The position numbers and the translations under genes were made by a program. A stretch of DNA of 64,000 bases. Source: Candidatus Melainabacteria bacterium. Its GTDB lineage: Bacteria > Cyanobacteriota > Vampirovibrionia > Obscuribacterales > Obscuribacteraceae. Where the stretch lies: the NCBI GenBank assembly GCA_016716405.1, contig JADJWK010000001.1, positions 186,001 to 250,000 of the forward strand, given 5' to 3'. Positions 24,529 through 34,186 of the stretch are shown piece by piece. A model generated the notes under the pieces. That model saw only the letters and a program-made list of their open reading frames with translations, searched no databases and had not been told where the DNA came from. The number at the start of each line of letters is the position of its first letter. Within the stretch, counting starts at the first letter, position 1.

Positions 24529-24783
24529 TTGGATCTTACCAACATGCTACGAAGACTAAGAAATAGATTGAGCACGCTAAGAAGCTGGAAACTCAAGCGC
24601 GGCAAAGATGGCCAGGCAATCACCGAGTACGGGGCGATCATCGCTTTCATCGCCGTCCTGGTAGCTCTGATGTTCGCTTTCGGATCCGGTAGCATAGGGC
24701 CTGCCGTCTCCAACGCTTTCTCGGCAATCTCGGACAACCTGGACAAGATGTCCGCCGCAGCGGCAACAACCAGCGGCTCTTGA
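24529..24783 (+). CDS. Flp/Fap-type pilin (type IVb), copy 2
   Basis: An 84-residue prepilin related to the previous gene. The basic leader RGKDG is followed by QAITEYGAIIAFIAVLVALMFAF, again with the Gly|QA-xx-EY cleavage pattern and a single hydrophobic helix. The C-terminus 'IGPAVSNAFSAISDNLDKM' matches 'LAPAVSGAFSRMAQELNNM' of copy 1, so the two arose by duplication. It starts at TTG 24529, or at ATG 24544. No strong ribosome site is seen. Confidence 0.8.
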   Translation: MDLTNMLRRLRNRLSTLRSWKLKRGKDGQAITEYGAIIAFIAVLVALMFAFGSGSIGPAVSNAFSAISDNLDKMSAAAATTSGS

Positions 24784-24825
24784 AGACAAGCGGTTTGCGC
24801 CAAGAGTTGACTGTATCATTGTCGC

Positions 24826-27800
24826 GTGAGCAAAAATGATACAGCCTGGCAATTCTTTATCGACCGGGGAGGCACTTTCACCGACCTGGTCGCCGTAGCA
24901 GAAGACGGATCCGTCTCGGTGCTCAAGCTTCTCTCGGAGGATCCGGAGCATTACGCAGACGCCTGCCTGGAAGGTATCAGAAGGGTGCTGGGAGACAGCT
25001 CGATTGACACGATATCCAGAGGCGCCATCGATCAGGTTCGCATGGGCACCACCGTGGCCACCAATGCCCTCCTCGAGCGCAAGGGCGAGCCGACTCTGTT
25101 GATCACCAATCGTGGGTTCAAGGACGCCCTGGCAATCGGTTATCAGAATCGACCCGACATATTCGCCAGGCACATCCAGCCGTACAGACCTCTATACAGC
25201 GACGTCGTAGAGGTGCCGGGGCGGCTTTCCGCTCAGGGAAAGGAGCTCGAGCCCTTCGATGCCGGGGCTGCCCTGGCGCTGCTTCGCCCCCTGGCGGAGG
25301 GAAAAGGCTTTCGATCCTGCGCGGTGGCATTCATGCACAGCTATTTCTATCCCGAGCATGAGCTGGCCTGCGCAGAGGTCGCCAGACAGGCGGGTTTCAC
25401 CAGCGTCACCCTGTCGAGCCAGGTGAGCCCCCTGATCAAGCTCGTTTACAGAGCCGACACCGCAGTCGCCGACGCGTATCTATCTCCCATACTCGAGCGC
25501 TATGTCGAGCAATTCTCGAGACCGCTGGGGGAGACACCGATCTATTTCATGCAATCGAACGGCGGTCTTGTGGACAGATCGCACTTTTCGGGCAAAGACA
25601 GCCTGCTTTCCGGTCCGGCCGGCGGCGTGGTCGGAGCGGTGGAAAGCGCCCGAGCCAACGGATTCGAAAGAGTAATCGGTTTCGATATGGGCGGCACTTC
25701 CACAGATGTCTTTCACTATGATCGGGAATTCGAGACCAGCCAGGAGAATGTCGTCGCCGGAACAAGGATCCGCACTCCCATGCTGGCTATCCACACAATC
25801 GCTGCCGGCGGCGGCTCCATCGTCCGCTTCGACGGTCACCGCTTCCGGGTAGGACCAGACTCTGCAGGCGCCAATCCGGGCCCCGCCTGCTACCGGAAAA
25901 ACGGTCCCCTGACCGTCACCGATTGCAATCTCGAGCTCGGACGGATTCAGGCCCGCTACTTTCCGAAAGTCTTCGGCAAATCCGCCCGAGAGCCCATCGA
26001 CGAAGATATCGTCCACCGCCGTTTTCTCGACCTCAAAGAAGAACTGAGAGAAATAAGGGAGTTTGCAAGCAGCGCCGAGATCGCCTGGGGCTTTATCGAG
26101 ATCGCCGTGGAAGCCATGGCAGCAGCAATCAAGAAAATCACCATCGAGCGCGGTCATGATCTCAGAGACTATGTCCTCTGCTCTTTCGGCGGCGCCGGCG
26201 GCCAGCACGCCATCCTCGTGGCGGAAAAGCTCGGGATCAAGAGAGTTCTCCTGAGCCCTCTGGCCGGCGTCCTCTCGGCACTGGGAATCGGTCTGTCCCA
26301 TGTGAAAGCCGTTCTCACAAGACCTGTACAGAAAAGCCTCGCCGATTGCGGCTCGGGCTCTGAAATCGAAAATAGCTATCTGGAAATGGAGCGGGAAGCC
26401 TCTCATTCTCTGGAGGAGCAGACTGCGACCCGTCAACGAGTCACGGTCTTGCGCCAGATAGATCTGCGTTATCGCGGCTCGGACACGACACTCACCCTGG
26501 CTTTCGACGGGAGCCCCGACGAGCTCGCCGATAAGCTGGCAAGCGAATTTCATGCCCTGCATTTGCGCCGCTACGGCTTCCACTCACCCGCTAAAGAGAT
26601 CATAGTCGAATCGCTGAGACTCTCCGCCAGCGCAGCTCCACGCGGATCGGCCCGGAGCCTCCAGACCGGGAGCCTCCAGGAGAAATCCCCGGGATCAAAC
26701 GAAAGACAGGAGCCTTCGCTTGATGGCAACGAGCTCAAAGTCCCGCTGTACAGTCGAGGCACCTGGCAGGACGCCCGGCTCATTGAGCGCCGGAACCTGA
26801 AGCCTTCTGACAGGATCGACGGTCCGGCAATAATCCTGGACGACACCGGCACCAATGTTATCGAAAGCGGTTGGACCGCAAGCCTCACCGGGGATCTCAG
26901 CCTGCTCGTCGAGAAGTCCCGACGGGCTGCCGATTCGCCGGAGCAGAAAGAATCTCCAGGAGGCGATAGACTCCTTCAGCAAAGCGATATTGCCGACCCG
27001 ATCATGCTCGAGCTGTTCAATAACAAGTTCATGGCAATAGCAGAGGAAATGGGTGTTACTCTCAAGCAAACGAGTCACTCGGTGAACATAAAGGAGCGCC
27101 TGGATTTCTCCTGCGCCCTTTTCGACAATCTCGGCAGGCTGATCTCGAACGCTCCGCATATGCCGGTTCATCTCGGCTCCATGGGCGAGAGCGTGCGCTC
27201 GGTGATCGATTCATTCGATGGGTCCATGCGCCCCGGCGATGTCTATGTACTCAACAATCCATACAGGGGAGGGACCCACTTACCTGACATAACAGTAATC
27301 ACCCCGGCTTTCTTCGGCGACGACCGACCCTCATTCTTTACGGCATCCCGCGGGCATCACGCTGACGTCGGCGGTATCACCCCCGGTTCCATGCCGCCCG
27401 GCAGCGTCTCCATCGACGAGGAAGGAGCCCTGATCGATCCGATGCTACTGGTGCGCGACGGCAGCTTCCGGGAAGCCGAGATCAGGACCGTGCTCCTTTC
27501 AGGCAAGTATCCGGCCCGCAATATCGAGCAGAACATCGCCGATTTGAAAGCCCAGGTAGCCGCCAACAGTCGCGGTCTCAACGGGCTCGAGCGTCTTCTC
27601 TCCGAATACGGGCTCGAGACGATTTTCGCTTATATGAATCATGTCAGGCAGAATGCCGAGGACTGCGTCCGAGAGGCAATCAGCCATTTGAAGGACGGCT
27701 CTTTCGAGGTCGAGCTCGATAACGGGGGCAAAATCGCCGTGACAATCGATGTTGACAGGCAGACACGTTCAGCAATCATCGATTTCGCCGGCACTTCGCC

Positions 27801-28521
27801 CCAGCTAAAGAACAATTTCAACGCCCCGTCCTCTATCACCAGAGCAGCAGTGCTCTATGTTTTCCGCACCCTGGTAGAGGACAATATCCCCCTCAACGAC
27901 GGCTGCCTGGAGCCCATCACCCTAAAAATCCCGGCAGGAAGCATGCTCAATCCGGATTATCCAGGCGCCGTGGTCGCCGGCAATGTCGAGACCTCCCAGG
28001 CCATTGTGGACGCCCTCTACGGCGCCCTGGGCGTGATGGCGGCCAGCCAGGGCACCATGAACAATTTCACCCTCGGCAACGACGAATACCAGTACTACGA
28101 GACGATCTGCGGTGGATCCGGTGCCGGTCCGGATCACCATGGCACCGATGCGATTCATACCCATATGACCAATTCCAGGCTTACCGATCCAGAGGTTCTC
28201 GAATGGCGATATCCGCTGATTCTGCGCGAATTCTCGATCCGTCGGGGCAGTGGTGGTGCCGGGCGATACAGGGGCGGCGATGGAGCGGTGCGCCGGATCG
28301 AGTTTGCCCAGAAGATGAAAGCATCGATCCTCTCCGGCAGGCGAATCAAGGCGCCCTTCGGCCTGGCAGGCGGCGAGGATGCGCTTCCCGGGCGCAATTA
28401 TGTTATTCGTCACTGCGGTAGAGTGGACGAGCTTTCGGGCACTGACTCAACAGAGGTGGAGCCGGGAGATGTCTTCGTCATCGAGACACCTGGCGGCGGT
28501 GCCTGGGGAAAAGCAGACTAG
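24826..28521 (+). CDS. 5-oxoprolinase / hydantoinase A-B fusion
   Basis: A 1231-residue enzyme starting at GTG 24826. The N-terminal part (1 to about 690) is HyuA-like, with the phosphate-binding 'DRGGTFTD' near residue 13 and 'GFDMGGTSTDV' near 285. The C-terminal part (from about 722, 'DPIMLELFNNKFMAIAEEMG') is HyuB-like, with 'SRGHHADVGG'. The single-chain order and length match eukaryote-type ATP-dependent 5-oxoprolinase, which opens 5-oxoproline to glutamate; related enzymes hydrolyse hydantoins. Bacteria usually encode the halves as two genes. It follows the pilin genes without an obvious link. All catalytic landmarks I know appear intact. Confidence 0.88.
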   Translation: MSKNDTAWQFFIDRGGTFTDLVAVAEDGSVSVLKLLSEDPEHYADACLEGIRRVLGDSSIDTISRGAIDQVRMGTTVATNALLERKGEPTLLITNRGFKDALAIGYQNRPDIFARHIQPYRPLYSDVVEVPGRLSAQGKELEPFDAGAALALLRPLAEGKGFRSCAVAFMHSYFYPEHELACAEVARQAGFTSVTLSSQVSPLIKLVYRADTAVADAYLSPILERYVEQFSRPLGETPIYFMQSNGGLVDRSHFSGKDSLLSGPAGGVVGAVESARANGFERVIGFDMGGTSTDVFHYDREFETSQENVVAGTRIRTPMLAIHTIAAGGGSIVRFDGHRFRVGPDSAGANPGPACYRKNGPLTVTDCNLELGRIQARYFPKVFGKSAREPIDEDIVHRRFLDLKEELREIREFASSAEIAWGFIEIAVEAMAAAIKKITIERGHDLRDYVLCSFGGAGGQHAILVAEKLGIKRVLLSPLAGVLSALGIGLSHVKAVLTRPVQKSLADCGSGSEIENSYLEMEREASHSLEEQTATRQRVTVLRQIDLRYRGSDTTLTLAFDGSPDELADKLASEFHALHLRRYGFHSPAKEIIVESLRLSASAAPRGSARSLQTGSLQEKSPGSNERQEPSLDGNELKVPLYSRGTWQDARLIERRNLKPSDRIDGPAIILDDTGTNVIESGWTASLTGDLSLLVEKSRRAADSPEQKESPGGDRLLQQSDIADPIMLELFNNKFMAIAEEMGVTLKQTSHSVNIKERLDFSCALFDNLGRLISNAPHMPVHLGSMGESVRSVIDSFDGSMRPGDVYVLNNPYRGGTHLPDITVITPAFFGDDRPSFFTASRGHHADVGGITPGSMPPGSVSIDEEGALIDPMLLVRDGSFREAEIRTVLLSGKYPARNIEQNIADLKAQVAANSRGLNGLERLLSEYGLETIFAYMNHVRQNAEDCVREAISHLKDGSFEVELDNGGKIAVTIDVDRQTRSAIIDFAGTSPQLKNNFNAPSSITRAAVLYVFRTLVEDNIPLNDGCLEPITLKIPAGSMLNPDYPGAVVAGNVETSQAIVDALYGALGVMAASQGTMNNFTLGNDEYQYYETICGGSGAGPDHHGTDAIHTHMTNSRLTDPEVLEWRYPLILREFSIRRGSGGAGRYRGGDGAVRRIEFAQKMKASILSGRRIKAPFGLAGGEDALPGRNYVIRHCGRVDELSGTDSTEVEPGDVFVIETPGGGAWGKAD

Positions 28522-28563
28522 CCTGACTTCAGTAGACAGGCGTCGATCAGACAGGGTGCGGAG

Positions 28564-30226
28564 TTGAGCGAGGGAGACCACCAGAGCGATAGAACCGGGG
28601 ACGGGCCAGAGAATTCCGTCTCGGCTCCGGGCAATGACTCAACCACGGAAGAGAACGCCAGGCCTCTGCCCATGCCTGATGTCGGCGACCTCCTCTTTGT
28701 CGGGGTCATGTCCATACTGCTCTTTGCCCGACCCGATTTCCTCTTCCAGGACGCTTCCATAGGCTGGCATCTGGTCGCCGGACAATACATATTCCAGACC
28801 CATCAGATTCCTTACAGGGACCTTTTTTCCTACACATTTCCCGATCGCGCCTGGGTCGCCTATGAATGGCTCTTCGACCTGATTGCCTACATCCTCACAA
28901 TCCTGGGCGGATTCAACCTCCCTGGCCGTTGCCATCAGCGCCCTCATAGCCTTCGTCCTGGTGAAAACCTACGACCTCTGCCGGGAAAACGGCGCCGGCC
29001 TCGGCATCGCCACCCTGGCAGCGATAATCGGCATCTTCGCCTCGGCCGTCCACTGGCTCGCCCGCCCGCATGTGATCACTTTTCTGGCCGTCTACCTCTA
29101 TGTATCTCACCTGGAGAAATTCTATCGCGGTGAGCTTGCCGGCAAGAGACTGCTCGCCGTTCTAGCACCATTCATGGTGCTCTGGGTAAACTGCCACCCC
29201 GCCTTCATTCTCGGTCCGGTCCTCACCGGCGCCTACCTGGGAGTCAGTTTACTGGTGCTCATCAAAGACCGGACCGGAGCCGCAGCCGAGTCCCTCAAGA
29301 GCCGCTGCCGCTGGCTTGCTGCCACTCTTGCCGGGATCGGCGCCGCCACGCTTTTCAACCCGTACTTTCTCAATCTCTATAGCTATATCGTCCACTATCT
29401 CAAAGGCAGCAGCATCCTCGCCGAGACCGACGAGTTCAAGTCCCCGATCTTTCACGGAGATATCCACGCTATCTGCCTGGAAGCCCTTCTGGCGCTGCTG
29501 GTCACCGGCCTGGCAGTAAGCAAGAAACGTCTTTCCGGACCGTATCTGGTGCTGCTCCTGATGTTCATCCATCTCTGCCTGTCGGCAGTGCGCAATATCC
29601 CATTATTCGCCCTCATAGCGGTACCAGCCATCGGTTTGCTTTTCAGCGATACCTTGCTGAAAGAAAGGCTGAGACCGGCTCATGAAGCTCTGGGCCGTCT
29701 CGGCCCTCTGGTGGCGAAATATGCCCGCGCTCTGGCTGATTTCGACGCCCAGGAGCGCCAGTGCAAAATGCGAATTCTCTCCTGGCTCTTCCTTATCTTC
29801 GTCACAGCCGCGGCCCTTGCTGGCGGAAGCCTCTTCGGCAACAAAGTGCTCTCCTCCGGATTCAACGATGAGAAAGTGCCCACCGCCACCCTCACCTATA
29901 TCAAGGAGCACGGGCTCGCTTTCGACCATGGTTTCAACTACGACAACTGGGGCGGACTGATCAGGTACAAACTCGGTCAGCGCGTTTTCATAGATGACCG
30001 AGCCGACTTCTACGGAGAAGAGTTCTACACACAGTACGGCAGGATCGTTCAGGTCGAGCCCGGCTGGCAGGACCTCCTGGATAAGCTCTCCATCGACTGG
30101 ATCTTGATCCCGAAAGACGCGCGCCTGGTGGAGCCTCTGAGCAAGGAGAGCAACTGGACGGAAGCCTGCCGGGACGGCGGCTCAGTGCTTTTCGTGCGCG
30201 CTCCGAAAAACCCGACAGATCAATAG
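28564..30226 (+). pseudogene. Polytopic membrane protein interrupted by a frameshift
   Basis: The frame opening at TTG 28564 reads about 117 codons up to '...ILGGF' and then loses sense. A frame shifted by one base carries on '...SLAVAISALIAFVLVKTYDL' to the stop at 30226. Removing one A at 28915-28916 restores 'GGFTSLAVA' and a protein of about 553 residues with roughly ten transmembrane helices. It has a C-terminal domain containing 'NWGGLIRYKLGQRVFIDDRADFYG', a pattern I associate with membrane glycosyltransferase-like proteins of unknown role. It is either a recent pseudogene or an assembly error. Codon use is normal on both sides of the shift. Confidence 0.75.
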
Positions 30227-30247
30227 CACCAGGCAACAGCTATTCGG

Positions 30248-30955
30248 CTAGAAGGTGAAGATGCGGTCTCCGCCACGTTCCATGCTGCTCTCCATCGCCT
30301 CGATAGCGTGGGCAATGAGCTCGTCATAGAGCTCGCCGTGCATGGGATAGGTTCCGATTCCGCCGCTTGCCGTGATCGAGAAATTCTGATCGTTGTGGTT
30401 GAACACCTGGCTGGCTATTTTGAGCCGAATTCTCTCACCCACCAGGGCCGCCACAGAGGTGCTGGTCTGAGGGAGAATGATGCCGAACTGGTAGGGCGCG
30501 TAACGAGCTGAAAGGTCCTGCTCGCGAACCGAAGAGCGAATCACGTTAGATACTACCTTCAATACCGCATCCTGGGTCAACGGTCCGAAAGTCTCAATAA
30601 TATTGTCGAAGTTGTCTACCGTCAGAATGCAGATCGAGAGCTTGTGCCCGTAGCGCCTGGCGCGGACGATCTCGGCCTGCAACTCCTTGACGAAAACCCG
30701 GTGATTATAGAGCTCGGTAAGCGGATCGAGCAGGGCGAGCTTCTCGATGTCCTCACCCTTGGCGGCTACCAGACCGAGCTGTTGAGCCACGTGGGTGGCC
30801 TGACGCTCGTACTCGCGCACGCGCATCAGAACATCCGGATCGCCCGCCATATGTCCGGCCAGAAGAGGCTTGCGCTTGAGCAGGTCCTGACGCACCTGGT
30901 CATAAGAGACTCCAGCCGCATCGGGCTTTCCGTTTGACCTGTCACTGCCCGCCAT
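30248..30955 (-). CDS. GGDEF-fold protein with degenerate active site
   Basis: A 235-residue cytoplasmic protein. After a helical N-terminus, 'LLDPLTELYNHRVF' (about residue 77) opens a GGDEF domain that continues with 'LSICILTVDNFDNI', 'QDAVLKVVSNVIRSSVREQD' and 'ITASGGIGTYPMHG'. The signature GGDEF is replaced by APYQF near residue 150, so it should not make cyclic-di-GMP; it may bind GTP or act as a scaffold. The start ATG follows GGGAG. It converges with the frameshifted membrane gene. Confidence 0.85.
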   Translation of the reverse strand: MAGSDRSNGKPDAAGVSYDQVRQDLLKRKPLLAGHMAGDPDVLMRVREYERQATHVAQQLGLVAAKGEDIEKLALLDPLTELYNHRVFVKELQAEIVRARRYGHKLSICILTVDNFDNIIETFGPLTQDAVLKVVSNVIRSSVREQDLSARYAPYQFGIILPQTSTSVAALVGERIRLKIASQVFNHNDQNFSITASGGIGTYPMHGELYDELIAHAIEAMESSMERGGDRIFTF

Positions 30956-31318
30956 TCATGACTCCCATCCTGCCAGCACCGGTCTCGAGAGACCGATTCG
31001 AACCAGCCTCCAGTTTAGCAGCGTGACCACGGGTTTTGCACAACCTTGACATGCATCCTCCCCCGCCTAAAAGAGGAAGGACCATAATCTGCAACACCAG
31101 CCATGTTACAAAAGCACCGAACATCAAGGAGGCGTCAATCCTATGCTCGTCCTCTGATGAGGTTTCTTCGCTTCGCATGCCTCGATCGAATCTCCTCCAG
31201 TGGTTTATTCCTATTAACTCCACCATAGCTGATTCTAGTAGGTAGATTTCAAACAGGATGCAAGAGTATGAGAGACTGGTATGTGATTTTCTCTCGCTCC
31301 AGAAGGAAGGAACAATCC
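30956..31318. other. Intergenic region
   Basis: About 360 bases between divergent genes. A TTGACA at 31046-31051 is a possible -35 box for the downstream gene, but no good -10 lies at the right distance. Otherwise nothing recognisable. Confidence 0.4.
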
Positions 31319-32203
31319 GTGCCCATCGTCGAGACGACCGAACAGGCCTCGAGCCCGGAGCTCCATGTATCACCCAGAGAGCTGCCCCGGTCGATTCTTA
31401 TGTGCCGCCCTACCTACTTTACTGTCAAAGACGTAAAAAACAGCTTCATGGCCGGCAAGATCGGCTCGGTAGATCAGGCAAAGGCTCGGGATCAGTGGAA
31501 CGATCTAGTGCAGGCAGTCGAAAAGCTCGGCTATCCGGTCCAGGTTATCGAACCTCTCGCCGGGCTCGAGGACATGGTTTTCGCGGCGAATCAGGGACTG
31601 GTAGGCTCTCGCGATGGCGTCGCCTTTTTCGTACCCGGTCGGATGAGGCATGCTGCCCGCCAGGCGGAGGTGCCTCTATACACAAGCTGGTTTGAAAACA
31701 ACGGCTACCGGATCCATCGCATTGACTGGCAGGAGCTTTACTTTGAAGGGCATGGCGATGCCATCTGGCACCACGACCGTAATCTGCTCTGGGGCGGCTG
31801 GGGCCACCGCACGAGCCGCGAGGCTTACGCTCTGCTGCAGCCGATAATCGACTGTCCCATTCTGCTTCTCGAGCTGGTCGACCCGACCTTCTACCATCTC
31901 GACACAGCCTTCTGCGTTCTCGATGCCGACCATGTTCTTTTCTATCCGGAAGCTTTCAGTGACACAGGAAAAGACCTGATCAGGAGATTCTTCACCAAGC
32001 CAATATCCGTAAGCGAAGCGGATGCCCGCAACTTCGCCTGCAATGCCATGGCGCTGGGCAAAAGGGTCTTGCTGCAAAGGGGTAGCCCGAGCACTTGCCG
32101 GGAGCTCGAGAAGTCCGGGTTCACGCCTGTAGAGCTTGATTCCTCGGAATTTATGAAATCCGGTGGCAGTATTTTCTGCATGAAGACTCAAATTTTCACC
32201 TGA
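31319..32203 (+). CDS. Amidinotransferase/DDAH-family arginine dihydrolase-like enzyme
   Basis: A protein of about 294 residues of the guanidino-group-modifying superfamily. The motifs are 'RPTYFTVKD' near the N-terminus, 'DMVFAANQG' (about 84), 'FEGHGDAIW' (about 142), 'HLDTAFCVLD' (about 193) and the nucleophilic Cys in 'GGSIFCMKT' near residue 286. The cyanobacterial arginine dihydrolase ArgZ and dimethylarginine hydrolases share this plan; the exact substrate is open. I start at GTG 31319 because AAGGAAGG lies 8 bases upstream; ATG 31268 has no such site. It lacks the C-terminal ornithine cyclodeaminase domain of long ArgZ/AgrE proteins. Confidence 0.82.
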   Translation: MPIVETTEQASSPELHVSPRELPRSILMCRPTYFTVKDVKNSFMAGKIGSVDQAKARDQWNDLVQAVEKLGYPVQVIEPLAGLEDMVFAANQGLVGSRDGVAFFVPGRMRHAARQAEVPLYTSWFENNGYRIHRIDWQELYFEGHGDAIWHHDRNLLWGGWGHRTSREAYALLQPIIDCPILLLELVDPTFYHLDTAFCVLDADHVLFYPEAFSDTGKDLIRRFFTKPISVSEADARNFACNAMALGKRVLLQRGSPSTCRELEKSGFTPVELDSSEFMKSGGSIFCMKTQIFT

Positions 32204-32292
32204 CTGTCGATGCCGTGTCTCGAGCCCCGGATGGGTGCCTTTATTTCCCCGGTGATAGATAAGTTATACTATTTTATATCGTAGTTCCTCGC

Positions 32293-32330
32293 AAAAAAAA
32301 GAAAGGGAGGATTCGGTCGAATCCTCCCTT
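32293..32330 (-). terminator. Rho-independent terminator of the FAD oxidoreductase gene
   Basis: On the minus strand a perfect 12-bp GC-rich stem (32303-32314 with 32319-32330) and 4-nt loop is followed by TTTCTTTTTTTT. It begins 8 bases after the stop codon at 32338. This is the best canonical terminator in the window. Confidence 0.85.
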
Positions 32331-32337
32331 CCCGGGC

Positions 32338-33522
32338 TCACTTGCGCTTGCCCTTCCCCTCCAGCCAGTTGGCGATGCGATCACCAGCCAGACGCGCGCC
32401 GACGATGTTGCGAGCACCGGGACCGATCTCGAGCTCGGCCAGGGCGCCGGTCACGAAGATGCGGGGATGCCAGCGCAGGAACTTGTCGACGATGGGGTAG
32501 CCATCCGTGTGGACCGGAAGGTCGCAGCCGTAGACCGATCCCTTCAGCCAGTCTTCGCCGGGGCAGTGGACGTTGAAGCCAGTGCCGAGCAGAACCCGAT
32601 CGACAACGAGCGATTCGCCGTTGTTGAGGATGAGCTCGATCTGACCGTTGTCCAGAGCCTTGCCGTCGACGGCGTGGGAGAAACTGATCTTGAGATGACG
32701 GTCGACCATGGAGGCCTGGAACAGATCAGCCGCGACTTCGCGAGTGATCGAGCCCCGGACCATCGCCCTGGAGAGATACTCCCGGCGCTTGGCCATATCC
32801 GTCTCCCCGTGGAAGTCACCCAGCTCGGCGGCGGGACGAAAGCCGATGTCGTGCACCGGAATCTGACCCTTGCTGAGCAGGTAAGCCTTCCCGGGCGACT
32901 TCTCGGCGGCGATGAGAGCCACCTGAGCAGCCGTCAGCCCACGACCAACGATGGCGTAGGTGAATCCCGGCGCGATGGAGCAACGCGTGAAGGTCTCATC
33001 GAAGACGTGCCGCACCGGCAAACCCTTCTCCTGCAGAGCGTGAGCCCAGGCAGGGACCTCCGGGTTCTCGGTGGGAGACATCGCCAGGATGACTCGCAGG
33101 GTCTTCACGTCACCGAAAGTGGTGTGAGCCACGATATGCCGCGAGCGCACGGTGATGCCCTTCACTCGACCGACACGGTAGCTCTTGTGGAGCTCCGCCT
33201 TGTCGATGACGTAGTCGATGTGAGCGTTGAACAGAGCAAGCGAAGGCTTCAGACCGTCACCGAGAGTCTTGGGCTCGGGGCAGGAAGTGTCGCTTGCAAG
33301 AAACTTCTTCAGCGAGTCCGGGTCGATGTCCAGATGTCGCTCCATGGTCGACCGGAGGAAGACCATGCCCGTGCGCTCCGTCAGAACCTTCCAGCTCTGA
33401 CACGGAGAATCGTGAGGGTCGACAATCATCAGGCGGTCGTGCGGAATCTTGAAGCGTTGAATCAGGAGGTTGGCCAGGTAAGTACCGTGAATGCCACCAC
33501 CGACGATCAGCCATTCCAACAT
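32338..33522 (-). CDS. FAD/NAD(P)-binding oxidoreductase
   Basis: A 394-residue flavoprotein. The N-terminal Rossmann motif is GGGIHG (residues 8-13), then 'IVDPHDSP' at the end of strand 2. A second dinucleotide-binding motif 'IVGRGLTAAQVALIAAE' lies near residue 188, and 'VLLGTGF' near 318. The layout is that of class B-like flavin monooxygenases and YdhS-type FAD-NAD(P)-binding proteins; the substrate is unknown. CAGGAG lies upstream of ATG 33522, which overrides an open extension to 33615. It is monocistronic, ending at a strong terminator. Confidence 0.8.
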   Translation of the reverse strand: MLEWLIVGGGIHGTYLANLLIQRFKIPHDRLMIVDPHDSPCQSWKVLTERTGMVFLRSTMERHLDIDPDSLKKFLASDTSCPEPKTLGDGLKPSLALFNAHIDYVIDKAELHKSYRVGRVKGITVRSRHIVAHTTFGDVKTLRVILAMSPTENPEVPAWAHALQEKGLPVRHVFDETFTRCSIAPGFTYAIVGRGLTAAQVALIAAEKSPGKAYLLSKGQIPVHDIGFRPAAELGDFHGETDMAKRREYLSRAMVRGSITREVAADLFQASMVDRHLKISFSHAVDGKALDNGQIELILNNGESLVVDRVLLGTGFNVHCPGEDWLKGSVYGCDLPVHTDGYPIVDKFLRWHPRIFVTGALAELEIGPGARNIVGARLAGDRIANWLEGKGKRK

Positions 33523-34186
33523 AGTTGTTCTCCTGTTGAGCAAGTGGGTGGACACCGAAAGGTGTCTACCTGCGTTGACAAAGCGGTTGCTGCCGCCATG
33601 CAACGTGCGATGCAAAGTACACGGCAGCGCTTTTCAAAGCAGCTGTCTTCTAGAGGAGGGGTCCCTTTGCTCGGAGCCGACACTGGTCCAAGTTTGCTTG
33701 TTGGAAGTGTCGCGCCAAAGGAGATAGACACAGGCCTGCTACTACTTCCTTCCAGAAGGAGGAACTAATCGCTTGCGTGGGCCTTTCTTTTAAGTCTTAG
33801 AGATGCCTTGGTTTCCGAGAGAGAAATGAACAAAATACTCATCGAATCTATTTGTATATGCGTTCTCGAATCAAGCCCCGGCACGGAGCATTTTGGGGTA
33901 CCTGCGGATCGCCGACAAATCAGGCTACTCGCCTGAATCCTGCATACCCCATAAATACACGCCGATTAAAAACAAGCACCCCTTGTAATCTAAACACTTT
34001 CTTTATTGTCTTCGCGAGGCTCCGCTAGCAAGGAGAAGGGCGGATCACAAGGGGTTTTCGGGAGATCTGCCCCCTCAGCAATTGAGCAAGCTCGTTCATC
34101 CTGACTTCCGCGATGATCACATCGAGCTATCAGCCCGAAGGGAAAATTTCCGTTCCCTGAAGGCGAGAGAATCACCCGGCAAAATA
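33523..34186. other. Intergenic region with leader hairpins
   Basis: About 660 bases. Near the FAD gene start there is a 9-bp stem with a GNRA-type loop at 33548-33569. A further GCTGCCG/CGGCAGC pair lies at 33589-33628. Both would lie in its 5' leader. Farther on the sequence is AT-rich, with a loose 9-bp inverted pair at 33978 and 34047. No gene seen. Confidence 0.45.
33548..33569 (-). other. GNRA-type hairpin in the FAD gene leader
   Basis: GACACC (33551-33556) pairs with GGTGTC (33561-33566), extended by three more pairs, around GAAA on the plus strand (TTTC on the minus strand, which is the likely transcript). It sits about 25 bases upstream of the start codon at 33522. Confidence 0.4.

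Noticed and set aside
31046..31073. Sigma-70 promoter with TTGACA
   Set aside because: No acceptable -10 hexamer at 16-18 bases; too weak to list as a feature.
32467..33768. 433-codon plus-strand frame over the FAD oxidoreductase
   Set aside because: Antisense shadow; the minus-strand gene has Rossmann motifs, a ribosome site and a canonical terminator.
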